Shown here in pieces: positions 32,621 to 40,367 of a stretch of 64,000 nucleotides of DNA. The stretch is from Synechococcus sp. CB0101. GTDB lineage: Bacteria; Cyanobacteriota; Cyanobacteriia; PCC-6307; Cyanobiaceae. The stretch is taken from the NCBI RefSeq assembly GCF_000179235.2, contig NZ_CP039373.1, forward strand, positions 32 through 64,031, read 5' to 3'. Numbering within the stretch: position 1 is the first letter of the stretch; the number at the start of each line of letters is the position of its first letter. Below the pieces are notes generated by a model. The model saw only the letters and a list, made by a program, of their open reading frames with translations. It was not told the DNA's origin and did not search any database. Made by a program: the position numbers and the translations under genes.

Positions 32621-32740
32621 TCAGCGCCGGCCGAGCAGCTCCTCCCAGGTGGGTTGATGGGGCATTGGATGTTGCTTCTGGGGCTTGGGTCGACGGCTTG
32701 TGGTCTTGTGTTGTTTGGGTGTAGGGATGTGCGTTGCCAT
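32621..32740 (-). CDS. Possible small basic protein, 39 residues
   Basis: In the 352-base interval between the beta-repeat and lipase-like genes, the minus strand can encode a short Lys/Arg/Pro/His-rich peptide starting MATHIPTPKQHKTTSRRP and ending QPTWEELLGRR. The ending resembles small conserved cyanobacterial proteins, but I cannot verify that. An in-frame extension to 32806 looks less protein-like. There is no obvious ribosome-binding site. The rest of this interval shows only the palindrome at 32806-32820. Confidence 0.35.
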   Translation of the reverse strand: MATHIPTPKQHKTTSRRPKPQKQHPMPHQPTWEELLGRR

Positions 32741-32805
32741 TGTTGTTTGCATGGATTTATCTGTCGCTTTGCCTCGATGACAACCGAGATGACGGTTGCC
32801 GTTCA

Positions 32806-32820
32806 ACTCCCTGTCAGGGA
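32806..32820. promoter_or_regulatory. Perfect palindrome CTCCCTG-T-CAGGGAG
   Basis: Two 7-base arms around one central T. The centre is too short for an RNA hairpin and no T-run follows, so it is better viewed as a possible dimeric DNA-binding site. It lies 93 bases upstream of the GTG start of the lipase-like gene. No factor can be named. Confidence 0.35.
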
Positions 32821-32912
32821 GAGCGGATCGGGCGTGAAGGGAGACGGGGCGTTGGTACTCGCCGCTCGGTTCACTCCTTCACCATAGACCCTGACCAGCG
32901 AGAGCGCCACAC

Positions 32913-33590
32913 GTGCCCGATCAACCCGTGCTGATCCTGGGTGGATTTCTGATCACCGAGGAGGCTTATCAGCCGATGTGCAGCTGGTTGCGGCAGCACA
33001 CGCAGCAGGAGGTGGAGCTGGTGCCGGCTAACCGCTTGGATTGGTTGCTCACCTCCTGGGCCTGGGGTTGGCGGCGGTTGTTGGATCGTGTGGCGGAGCG
33101 GGCCGAGGCCCTCGCGGCCCGCTCGCCAACGGGGCGGGTCACCCTGATCGGCCATAGCTCCGGTGGGGTGATGTTGCGCTTGTTTCTGGCGGATGATCCC
33201 TTCGAGGGCCGCACTTACAGCGGCACGCGTTGGGCCGATCGCCTTTACACCCTGGGCAGTCCGCACACCGCTGTGCGCGCCACACCGCTGCGGGCCATGG
33301 TGGATCGCCGCTACCCGGGCGCCAGCTTTGCCGATCGCATGCATTACATCGCCGTGGCCGGCGCCCTGGCTGCGGGTGATGGTTCGGGCTTGAGCGAGCG
33401 CATGGGGCCGCGCTCGTATCAAGCGATTGCCGGTCGCACCGATCTCGAGGGGGATGGATTGGTGCCGGTGTGCTCGGCGTTGCTGGATGGCGCCGAGCCG
33501 ATCACCCTCCAGGGGGTGGCCCATGGCGGTGCGTTCGGCCCTCGCTGGTACGGCACTCCGACAGTTGTGGAGCAGTGGTGGCGGGGTTGA
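32913..33590 (+). CDS. Lipase-like alpha/beta hydrolase
   Basis: A 225-residue alpha/beta hydrolase similar to small cyanobacterial and plastid lipase/esterase proteins, with a GTG start. VLILGGFLITEEAYQPM forms the first strand and oxyanion region. The nucleophile elbow is VTLIGHSSGGVMLRLFL (Ser in GHSSG). Candidate acid and base are the Asp in LEGDGLVPVCSALL and the His in VAHGGAFG. There is no signal peptide, so it should act in the cytoplasm or at the membrane face. It converges on futB with a 13-base gap. Confidence 0.8.
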   Translation: MPDQPVLILGGFLITEEAYQPMCSWLRQHTQQEVELVPANRLDWLLTSWAWGWRRLLDRVAERAEALAARSPTGRVTLIGHSSGGVMLRLFLADDPFEGRTYSGTRWADRLYTLGSPHTAVRATPLRAMVDRRYPGASFADRMHYIAVAGALAAGDGSGLSERMGPRSYQAIAGRTDLEGDGLVPVCSALLDGAEPITLQGVAHGGAFGPRWYGTPTVVEQWWRG

Positions 33591-33603
33591 GGCCTGGAGC
33601 TGT

Positions 33604-35163
33604 TCAGCGGCGTTCCAGCCGCTCCAGGCTGGGGATCAGCGCCATGGCCGCCACGATGCCCAGGGCCAGGATCAACAGGGCTGGCACCAAAGCCGCGCCC
33701 ACCCGTTCATCACTGGCGTACTGATAAACCCGCACCGCCAGGGTGTCGAAGTCGAAGGGGCGCAGCGCGAAGGTGAGCGGGAGCTCTTTCACCGTGTCGA
33801 CAAACACCAGCAGACCCCCCACCAGCAGCGGGCCGCGTAGCAATGGGAGATGCACGCGCCGCAGCACCCCTAGCCAGCTGTTGCCGAGCGAGGTGGCGGC
33901 TTCATCCACGCTGGGGGGGATGCGCTCCAGGGCGGCATCCAGACCGCCTTTCGACACAGCCAAAAAGCGATCGCTGTAGCCCCACACCAGCAGGAACAAG
34001 GGCGCCAGCGCCAGAGGCCCGCCAATCAGCATCAAGGCCAGGGCCAGCACCGTGCCCGGTATGGCGTAGCCGAGGCCAGATACAAAGGTGAGCCGCTGGA
34101 GCACGGCGTTAGGAATCCAGCGCTTGGCAATCGCCAGCAGCAATCCACCCGCCAGGGTGAGAGCCGCGGCCAACAGGGCTAGCCCGAAGCTGCGGCTTCC
34201 GAGGGCCAGCAGCTCGCTGCTGTCTTCTCCGCGGATTTGATCTGAGCTGAGCACGGCCCAGATCAGAGGAAGGCCGAGGGTGATCAGCGGCGGCACCCCA
34301 CACACCAGCTGGCTGAGCCAACGGCGTTGGCCCTGCAGATGCCACTGGGGATCGGCGTCGCCATCGTTGCCGAGATTCCAGCAGCGGCTGCGCTGGCGCA
34401 GGCTGCGCTCTGCTCCCACCAACAGCGCCACGATCACAAGGGCCATTAGGGCCAGCGCCACGGCACCCTGAGGATCACCATCTTGTTGCCAGCGCATCAG
34501 GATGCCGGTGGAAAGGGTCGGCACCCCGAGCAGTTGCACGGCGCCCAGCTCATTCACCACCTCCATGCCCCCGAGGGCTACGCCGGCGCCGATGGCCGGC
34601 AGAGCCATCGGCAGAGCCACACGGCGGAAGCTGCCCCAGGGGCCAACGCCGAGACTGCGGCAGGCCTCCAGCTGACGGCGGCCGCTCACGGAGAAACTCT
34701 CCGTCGACAGCAGAAAGACGTAGCTGTAGGTGCTGAGCACCATCACCACCAGGGTGGGCACAAAGCCATGCACCCGGAGGCCGTAGCGACTGCCGAGATC
34801 GATCCAGGTGGCAGCCAGCAGATAGCTCGGTGTGGCGAGGGGCAGCAGTTGGGCAATCCGCAGCCAGCGCCGACCCGGGAAGGCGCAGCGCGCTGTGAGC
34901 CAGCCGGTGGCCGTGCCCAGGACGGCGGTGAGCAATCCCACCAGGGCTACGAGCAGCAGCGTGTTGAGCATCTGCTCCGCGCCGCCGATGCCAAGGTCAA
35001 AGCGAGCCGATTCGCCCGATCCCTCTCCGAAGGCGAACCAACCCAGCCCCACCACCGGTGCGAGGGCGAGGGTGCAAAGCAGCAGCACACCTGCCGCCAG
35101 CAAACGGCGCTGCGGACCCTGCCGCGGAGCTGGGGACGAAGCCTGGGCCGAAAGGGGAACCAT
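33604..35163 (-). CDS. futB: Iron(III) ABC transporter permease
   Basis: A 519-residue double-length permease of the Fe3+ (FutB/SfuB/FbpB) family. It has about 12 membrane helices in two halves, each with its own EAA loop facing the ATPase: EACRSLGVGPWGSFRRVALP and DEAATSLGNSWLGVLRRVHL. It imports ferric iron delivered by the periplasmic protein encoded divergently 125 bases away. The ATPase (FutC) is not in the window. An in-frame GTG 11 codons upstream is possible; the ATG is preferred because it directly precedes the basic N-terminal tail. Confidence 0.93.
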   Translation of the reverse strand: MVPLSAQASSPAPRQGPQRRLLAAGVLLLCTLALAPVVGLGWFAFGEGSGESARFDLGIGGAEQMLNTLLLVALVGLLTAVLGTATGWLTARCAFPGRRWLRIAQLLPLATPSYLLAATWIDLGSRYGLRVHGFVPTLVVMVLSTYSYVFLLSTESFSVSGRRQLEACRSLGVGPWGSFRRVALPMALPAIGAGVALGGMEVVNELGAVQLLGVPTLSTGILMRWQQDGDPQGAVALALMALVIVALLVGAERSLRQRSRCWNLGNDGDADPQWHLQGQRRWLSQLVCGVPPLITLGLPLIWAVLSSDQIRGEDSSELLALGSRSFGLALLAAALTLAGGLLLAIAKRWIPNAVLQRLTFVSGLGYAIPGTVLALALMLIGGPLALAPLFLLVWGYSDRFLAVSKGGLDAALERIPPSVDEAATSLGNSWLGVLRRVHLPLLRGPLLVGGLLVFVDTVKELPLTFALRPFDFDTLAVRVYQYASDERVGAALVPALLILALGIVAAMALIPSLERLERR

Positions 35164-35221
35164 GGGCAAAAAGCCTACGGGGCCAGCGCTTTGCACGAAT
35201 CGATGTAATCAATGTCACACC

Positions 35222-35246
35222 CCCACGTGGGCAATGATCGTTGCCC
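35222..35246. promoter_or_regulatory. Two overlapping palindromes between futB and futA
   Basis: CCCACGTGGG (35222-35231) is a perfect 10-bp palindrome. It overlaps GGGCAATGATCGTTGCCC (35229-35246), an 18-base inverted repeat with one mismatched pair. Both lie in the divergent intergenic region, 43 bases before the futA ATG. Neither matches the Fur consensus well, so a different regulator such as the Crp/Fnr protein encoded downstream is one option. Function is inferred from position only. Confidence 0.4.
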
Positions 35247-35288
35247 TGCTTTAGAGGGGTGGCGCTGGCCATAGTGCCGCTCAGGTTG

Positions 35289-36365
35289 ATGGATTCCCCT
35301 TTGAACATCCCCTCGCTTCGATCGTTGTCCCGGCCTGAACGCCTGGGTGCCCTGGCGTTGCTCGGTGTGACTGCTGCAGGTGCAGCAGTCACGGCCATTG
35401 GTGTGGAACTCGCCCAGGCCAAAAGCCAGGAAATCGGTGTGTATTCAGGTCGTCACTACAACACGGATAAGGAGCTCTACCGGCAATTCACCGCTCGCAC
35501 CGGCATCAAGGTGAAGCTGCTGGAGGCCAAGGACGATGCCCTGATTGAGCGCGTGCGCTCTGAAGGCAAGAACAGCCCGGCCGATGTGTTGGTGCTGGTG
35601 GATGCAGCCCGTCTTGATAAGGCCACCGATCTGGGGCTGTTCCGCCCGACCCGCTCCACCACGCTGATGCGCGATGTGCCGGCGAACCTGCGCGATAGCC
35701 AGGGCCGCTGGTTTGGTCTGACACGCCGCGTGCGGGTGGCGGCTGTCAATCCCAAGCTGGTGAACCCGGCTTCGATTCGCACGTATGCGGATCTGGCGAA
35801 TCCCGCGCTGAAGGGCAAGCTCTGCCTACGCGACAGCAAGAGCGTCTACAACCAATCGCTGGTAGCGGACCAGATGATCCTGCGCGGTGATGCCGCCGCC
35901 GCTCAGTGGGTGAAGGGGATGACCAGCAATGTGACCAAGCCCTACTTCACCTCCGATACCCCTTTGATCCGCGCCATCGCCAACGGCCAGTGCGGCGTGG
36001 GTCTGGTGAACACCTACTACGTGGCGCGGATGCTCTCGGGTGACAGCGGCGGCGCCGACAAAGCCCTGGCCAGCAAGCTCAAGGTGGTGTTCCCCAATCC
36101 CGCCCACGTGAACATCAGTGGTGCCGGTGTGGTGAAAACCTCCAAAAACCCGGCAGCAGCCCAGAAGCTGATTGAGTTTCTGGCTTCTCCCAGCGGCGGC
36201 CGCGGCTACGCCGAGGCCAACAACGAATACCCGCTGAAGGGCTACGGCAACAACGCGATCCTGAAGCGCTTTGGCACGTTTAAGTCTGATGGCGTTTCCG
36301 CCGAGCAGATGGGCGCCAAAAACAAAGCCGCTGTGCAGCTGATGGCGCGCAACGGCTGGAAATAA
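35289..36365 (+). CDS. futA: Periplasmic iron(III)-binding protein (IdiA/FutA)
   Basis: A 358-residue ferric-iron-binding protein of the FbpA/FutA/IdiA family. A signal sequence (ERLGALALLGVTAAGAAVTA, cleavage near VELAQA) precedes GVYSGRHYNTDKELYRQF, whose His/Tyr are iron ligands, and GLVNTYYVARML, which holds the conserved Tyr pair. In cyanobacteria this protein captures iron for FutB and, as IdiA, protects photosystem II under iron limitation. It is divergent from futB and followed by a strong terminator, then the IdiB-like regulator gene. Confidence 0.94.
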   Translation: MDSPLNIPSLRSLSRPERLGALALLGVTAAGAAVTAIGVELAQAKSQEIGVYSGRHYNTDKELYRQFTARTGIKVKLLEAKDDALIERVRSEGKNSPADVLVLVDAARLDKATDLGLFRPTRSTTLMRDVPANLRDSQGRWFGLTRRVRVAAVNPKLVNPASIRTYADLANPALKGKLCLRDSKSVYNQSLVADQMILRGDAAAAQWVKGMTSNVTKPYFTSDTPLIRAIANGQCGVGLVNTYYVARMLSGDSGGADKALASKLKVVFPNPAHVNISGAGVVKTSKNPAAAQKLIEFLASPSGGRGYAEANNEYPLKGYGNNAILKRFGTFKSDGVSAEQMGAKNKAAVQLMARNGWK

Positions 36366-36392
36366 GGCTTTGGCTCTAGCGCCGCACCCCTT

Positions 36393-36423
36393 GCCGCCCG
36401 GGCTGCCCCGAGGCGGCTTTTTT
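36393..36423 (+). terminator. Rho-independent terminator after futA
   Basis: GCCGCC pairs with GGCGGC, with an inner CGGG/CCCG stem around a CTG loop, followed by six T residues. It begins 28 bases after the futA stop codon and separates futA from the regulator gene downstream. Confidence 0.85.
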
Positions 36424-36484
36424 GTGCCTTCAGGGCTGCCTGGACCCCACAGACACCGAGCAACGGATTCGCAGCTGCCAGTTG

Positions 36485-36504
36485 TTATTGAGAATCGCTT
36501 GCAA
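36485..36504. promoter_or_regulatory. Fur-box-like sequence upstream of the Crp/Fnr gene
   Basis: TTATTGAGAATCGCTTGCAA resembles the cyanobacterial Fur operator core (TGAGAATC with a partly inverted right half). It lies about 60-80 bases before the ATG of the IdiB-like regulator, downstream of the futA terminator. Iron repression of this gene would fit the known iron regulation of idiB. The right half-site matches weakly. Confidence 0.5.
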
Positions 36505-36565
36505 AAAGCGCCGCGCTTCTCTACATTGCGACGCATTCGCAATTAGCCCTGCCATCGCTGGGTCC

Positions 36566-37162
36566 ATGAGCTTCCGTTTTCTCCCCGATGCCCCTGTCAA
36601 CGCCGTGCGGATGCCGGTGGGGCAGACCGTTCTGCTCGATCCCAGCCTGCGCCCTGAGGGCAGCTGCATCGAAGTGCTCGAGGGTATGGCTCGGGTGTAT
36701 TGCCCCTGCGAGGAAACCGAGGGGATGACCCTCGCCTTCCTCCAGCCCGGCGATCAGCTACGCACCGATCGCCTCTGCAGTGAGGGTGTGTGCGTGGAGG
36801 CCCTCACACCACTGCTGTTCAGCACCGAGGCCCAGCCGGAGCCCAGTGGTGGCTTTGATCCCGTGAATGAATGGACGCTGCAGCTGCTGCGCATCCGCCA
36901 TCTGGGGAGTGCCGAGCAGCGGTTGCACGCGTTGTTGAGCCTGCTGGTGCGGCGGATGGGACGGCGCTGCGGGGATTGGTGCGATCTGCCGTTCCGGCTC
37001 ACCCACGAGCGCATCGGCGAGTTGATCGGGGCCACCCGGGTCACCACCACCCGGATGATCTCCAAGATCCGTCAGGCCCAGTTGCTCGACGCTCCTGCGG
37101 GTGACACCTGCTTGCGCCTGGCTCCAGCTTTGGTGGAATCGGCGCCCTTGGCAGCGGCCTGA
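36566..37162 (+). CDS. Crp/Fnr-family regulator (IdiB-like)
   Basis: A 198-residue Crp/Fnr-superfamily regulator. The N-terminal effector barrel is shortened (IEVLEGMARVYCPCEETEGM) and the C-terminal winged helix is FRLTHERIGELIGATRVTTT. Cysteines Cys46 and Cys48 (VYCPCEE) and others in the sensor domain could respond to redox state. In Synechococcus a Crp/Fnr protein, IdiB, lies beside idiA and activates it under iron starvation; position and family suggest the same here. A Fur-like box lies upstream. Its 3' end is 3 bases from the convergent small-protein gene. Confidence 0.85.
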   Translation: MSFRFLPDAPVNAVRMPVGQTVLLDPSLRPEGSCIEVLEGMARVYCPCEETEGMTLAFLQPGDQLRTDRLCSEGVCVEALTPLLFSTEAQPEPSGGFDPVNEWTLQLLRIRHLGSAEQRLHALLSLLVRRMGRRCGDWCDLPFRLTHERIGELIGATRVTTTRMISKIRQAQLLDAPAGDTCLRLAPALVESAPLAAA

Positions 37163-37165
37163 GCG

Positions 37166-37426
37166 TTAGTCGAGAGGGGCATCGGGGAACTCCCGATGGT
37201 GCAGGGCTTTGCGCTGTTCAGCCTCGAAGCGGCGGCGCTCCTCATCCTGGAGCTGCAGCGCTTTCGCCATCGGACACCACTCCTCGAAGGGGGGCTCGCT
37301 CAAGGCATAGCTGCCGAATTCGGCCCGCATCCGTTCCATGCACTCCAGCGTGCAGTGATCGGGAAAGCGGGGGCAGTGCTCAATCGGCCGCGGCTGTGGC
37401 TCCTGCATCGGCTGATGAGCAATCAA
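37166..37426 (-). CDS. Small Cys-containing conserved hypothetical protein
   Basis: An 86-residue cytoplasmic protein with four cysteines (EHCPRFPDHCTLECMERM and EEWCPMAKAL) and an acidic, Arg/Glu-rich helical C-terminus. The spacing of the first three, C-x6-C-x3-C, could bind a metal or cluster. I do not recognise a named family. It follows the OsmC-like gene by 20 bases and is likely the last gene of the sulfur operon. MQEPQPRP at residue 7 is an alternative start. Confidence 0.6.
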   Translation of the reverse strand: MIAHQPMQEPQPRPIEHCPRFPDHCTLECMERMRAEFGSYALSEPPFEEWCPMAKALQLQDEERRRFEAEQRKALHHREFPDAPLD

Positions 37427-37446
37427 TTCCTCAATTCTCGGCCCCC

Positions 37447-37875
37447 TTAGCCGAGGTTGTTGAGGCTGATGCTCTTGGCCACGGTTTCAGGCAAGTTTCG
37501 GGAGATCGGACACAGCTTCATCCGCTCCTGCATGTAGGCGATCGCGTCCTCGCTGGGGGCTGCCCCAGGATCGAGGCGGATGCCGAAGTTGCCCTCCACG
37601 CTGGCGATGATCCAATCGCTGCTGGTGGTCACGTTGAAATCGGCCTGAACCTCCTGCAAAGGGATGGCCTTCTCGCGGGCATTGGCCACCAGATAGAAGT
37701 GCTGGCAGAGCAGTAGCGAAATCAGATAGATCCGGAAGCCGGGCATGGTGAGGCTCAGCTGCTGCGGTTCCCAGAGGCCGGAATCGCTCAGGAACTCCAC
37801 CACCAGATCGGTGGTGTTGCGTTCGGGTGGACGATGGCTACTGCGCAGTCGGAAGCGGAAGGTGCGTTCGCTCAT
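37447..37875 (-). CDS. OsmC-like protein
   Basis: A 142-residue member of the OsmC/Ohr-type fold: an N-terminal beta-sheet (RTFRFRLRSS...), the long central helix region FRIYLISLLLCQHFYLVANA, and the C-terminal active-site segment MKLCPISRNLPETV. The two cysteines, one in the helix (LLLCQHF) and one in KLCPISRNL, match the peroxidatic/resolving pair positions of the family. Such proteins reduce organic hydroperoxides, and some act on persulfides. Its 5' end lies inside the end of the exporter gene, so it is co-transcribed with it. Confidence 0.8.
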   Translation of the reverse strand: MSERTFRFRLRSSHRPPERNTTDLVVEFLSDSGLWEPQQLSLTMPGFRIYLISLLLCQHFYLVANAREKAIPLQEVQADFNVTTSSDWIIASVEGNFGIRLDPGAAPSEDAIAYMQERMKLCPISRNLPETVAKSISLNNLG

Positions 37876-38674
37876 GGGATTGATGGAGTTGGGATTGTTC
37901 GTTGCGTTCGGCCGTGGGCTGGCGCTTCCAGGCCTCCAGGCCGCTCATCAGGGCTGAGCCGATCAGCAGGATCGAAAACCCTTGGCGCAGGCGGCGATCG
38001 CTCAGATGGGGCGCGAGACGTTGACCGACCACGGCCCCCAGGACACCGCCGGCGAGCAGGGGCAGCATCAACGGCAGGCTCTGGGCCGGCCAGTGGCCGA
38101 GGGCGCCGAGGGCTACCAGGGCATTCACGGCAATCAGCAGCAGGCTGGTGCCACTGGCGAGCTGCATCGGCAATCCCGCCAACAGCACCAGGGCCGGCAC
38201 GATCGCAAAGCCACCGCCCACGCCCGCGATGCCGGTGAGCAGGCCCACGAGCACCCCTTGAATCGCCAGAAGCCCTGGTCTGGCCTTATGGGTGCTGGTT
38301 TGGGAGGTGTTGCTGGTGAGTAGCCACGAGGCCACCAGGGCCGCGGCGGTGAACACCCCCAGCTGCACGGATTCCGCAATCAGACCGGCCTTCACCCAGT
38401 TGCCCCCGAGCCAGCTGCCGGCCAAGGCGGGCACCCCCAGGATCAGGGCGGGGCGAAGGGCGAACTGGCCGCGGCGCACGTAGGGCCCCAGGTTGGCCAG
38501 GGCCAGCAGCATCACCACCAGGAGGGAGAGGGGAACGGCTTCCCGGGTGGGTAACGCTGCGCCGCTCACCAGCAAGGGCAGTAGCAGGATCGATCCGCCA
38601 GCCCCGAGCACCGAGAGCAGAAAGCCGATCAGGCCTCCGCCGAGGCCCAGTAGGAGCAGTGCGCTCAGGGCCAT
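37838..38674 (-). CDS. TauE/SafE-family sulfite/sulfonate exporter
   Basis: A 278-residue membrane permease with eight predicted helices in two homologous halves: FLLSVLGAGGSILLLPLLVS and LLTGIAGVGGGFAIVPALVL carry the duplicated GxGGxxxxP motif of TauE/SafE. The family exports sulfite, sulfoacetate or related sulfur anions. Its ATG overlaps the rhodanese stop (TGATG). Disposal of sulfite formed by the persulfide dioxygenase encoded upstream is the obvious role. The last dozen codons extend across the OsmC start and look poorly conserved. Confidence 0.88.
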   Translation of the reverse strand: MALSALLLLGLGGGLIGFLLSVLGAGGSILLLPLLVSGAALPTREAVPLSLLVVMLLALANLGPYVRRGQFALRPALILGVPALAGSWLGGNWVKAGLIAESVQLGVFTAAALVASWLLTSNTSQTSTHKARPGLLAIQGVLVGLLTGIAGVGGGFAIVPALVLLAGLPMQLASGTSLLLIAVNALVALGALGHWPAQSLPLMLPLLAGGVLGAVVGQRLAPHLSDRRLRQGFSILLIGSALMSGLEAWKRQPTAERNEQSQLHQSHERTHLPLPTAQ

Positions 38675-39189
38675 CAGATCGACACCTTGTTCCAGGGCAT
38701 CACCGCCAGCAGCCGTGCCATGCCGCAGAAGCCGCTCACCCCAGCGAAGGTGAGGCCAGCACCCACAAACCAGGTGAGGGCGATCCAGCCGGGCGCCACC
38801 ACGTTGCTCAGGATCAGCCCCAGCAGGATCAGCGATCCAGCGGCGATCTGCACCTGACGCATCAACGGCAGGGGCGCGTTCTTGAGCTTGCGCACCGGGT
38901 AGCCAGCTTGTTGCCAATTCGGCAGGCCGCCGGCCAGATCCACCACAGGATGGGGGTGGCCCCGATCGAGCAGGCGGTTGAGGCCTTGGCTGCTGCGATT
39001 GCCGCTCTGGCACACCAGCACCAGGGGGCCCTGGGGCAGGTCGGCCTGATGCAGGCGGCTCAGGGGCACGTTCATGCTGCCGGCAATGTGGCCGCTGGCG
39101 TATTCCATCGGTTCACGCACATCAATCACCGTGATGCGCTTGCTGGCCAGTTGATCGGCGAGGTCTTGGGCGGAAATGCTGGTGGTCAT
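38674..39189 (-). CDS. Rhodanese domain with two-helix membrane tail
   Basis: 171 residues. Residues 1-105 form a rhodanese sulfurtransferase domain (ITVIDVREPMEYASGHIAGS; active-site loop LVCQSGNRSS with the catalytic Cys). A DUF2892-type hydrophobic hairpin follows (IAAGSLILLGLILSNVVAPG; FVGAGLTFAGVSGFCGMARL) that anchors it to the membrane. It probably passes sulfane sulfur between thiols beside the exporter. It begins 40 bases after the dioxygenase-rhodanese gene and overlaps the TauE start. Confidence 0.9.
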   Translation of the reverse strand: MTTSISAQDLADQLASKRITVIDVREPMEYASGHIAGSMNVPLSRLHQADLPQGPLVLVCQSGNRSSQGLNRLLDRGHPHPVVDLAGGLPNWQQAGYPVRKLKNAPLPLMRQVQIAAGSLILLGLILSNVVAPGWIALTWFVGAGLTFAGVSGFCGMARLLAVMPWNKVSI

Positions 39190-39229
39190 CGGACTACTAC
39201 GGGAGTGAGGTGAAGAAACAGGACGGGGC

Positions 39230-40357
39230 TCAGAGCGCAACGGCGCCGGCCAGGGGGTAGCCCTCATCGCACCAACGGCTCAAGCCGCCGCGCAGATTGG
39301 CGATGTCGGCGATGCCCTCCTTGAGCAGTTGCTGCGTGGCCAGGGCCGAGCGGCTGCCGGAGTGGCAGACCACCACCACCGGCTTTCCGCTCGGGATCTC
39401 CTGGCGGCGCTGCTCCAGGTCCGGCAGGGGGATGTTGAGGCTGCCGCTGATGTGGCCATCAGGCCCCTGCAGCTCCTCCGCCGCACGCACATCCAGGATC
39501 GTGAGCTCCGGCAGGTGGTCGGCTACCCAGGCGGGTGAGAGCTCGGGCAGTCCGGCATAGCTGCGTTGCACGGGGGCCCAGACGCTACGGGCTTCCGCCT
39601 GCCGTGGTTTGCCGGAACGCATGTTTCCGGGCAGAGCCTCGGCGATCTTGTGGGGGTGAGGAAGCTTCATGTTCTGCATGTGCCCCACGAAGTCCCGCTC
39701 CGTGGCGGCACCACCAAGGCGGGCATTGAAGGCTTTTTCCTCCGCGACCGACGACACCGTGCGGCCGGTGTAGTCGTGTCCGGGATACAGCAGGCAGCTG
39801 TCGGGCAGGCTGAAGATCTGCTCGGTGATGGAGCTCCAGAGGGTGTGGGCGTTGCCCTGCTGGAAGTCGCAACGGCCGCAACCCCGCACGAGTAAGGCAT
39901 CGCCGGTGAAGGCCATCGACTGGTCGTCGAGCACGAAGCTGATGCAGCCGTCGGTGTGGCCAGGAGTGCTGCGCACCTCCACAAAGCGGCTGCCGAAGGG
40001 CACGCGATCGCCGTGGTGCAGCGGCAGGGTCACGTTGTCGGCGCGAGCTGCGGCGGCCAAGCCGATGGCGCAGCCGGTGGCCTCGTGCATCAGCCAACTG
40101 CCGGTTACGTGGTCGGCATGGGCGTGAGTGTCGAGGGAGGCCACGAGCTCGATGCCCAGTTCATGGATCAAGGAGAGGTCGCGGCTGTGCTGCTCGAACA
40201 CCGAGTCGATCAGCACGCCTTGGCGGCTGGACACATCAGCCAAGAGATAGGTGAAGGTGCCGGTGGCGGCATCGAAGAGCTGGCGGAACAGCAGGTTGCC
40301 GCCGCCAGCCGCCGCGGCGAGGGAGACGGTGGTCGCAGCGGCGGTGGTCGCAGACAT
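39230..40357 (-). CDS. Persulfide dioxygenase (ETHE1-like)-rhodanese fusion
   Basis: A 375-residue fusion. The N-terminal metallo-beta-lactamase domain matches ETHE1/Blh persulfide dioxygenases: THAHADHVTG, STPGHTDGCIS, MAFTGDALLVRGCGRCDFQ and YPGHDYTG supply the iron ligands and glutathione-site residues. The C-terminal rhodanese domain has ILDVRAAEELQGPDGHISGS and the active-site VVVCHSGSRSA. Together they would oxidise glutathione persulfide to sulfite and exchange sulfane sulfur. A 17-bp operator-like sequence, repeated at the divergent ArsR promoter, sits 22 bases upstream of the ATG. Confidence 0.93.
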   Translation of the reverse strand: MSATTAAATTVSLAAAAGGGNLLFRQLFDAATGTFTYLLADVSSRQGVLIDSVFEQHSRDLSLIHELGIELVASLDTHAHADHVTGSWLMHEATGCAIGLAAAARADNVTLPLHHGDRVPFGSRFVEVRSTPGHTDGCISFVLDDQSMAFTGDALLVRGCGRCDFQQGNAHTLWSSITEQIFSLPDSCLLYPGHDYTGRTVSSVAEEKAFNARLGGAATERDFVGHMQNMKLPHPHKIAEALPGNMRSGKPRQAEARSVWAPVQRSYAGLPELSPAWVADHLPELTILDVRAAEELQGPDGHISGSLNIPLPDLEQRRQEIPSGKPVVVVCHSGSRSALATQQLLKEGIADIANLRGGLSRWCDEGYPLAGAVAL

Positions 40358-40367
40358 GAGCGATCGG

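Noticed and set aside
40329-40354. Direct repeat GGTGGTCGCAG near the start of the persulfide dioxygenase gene
   Set aside because: It is explained by repeated Ala/Thr codons in the N-terminus and is too short to be a mobile or regulatory repeat.
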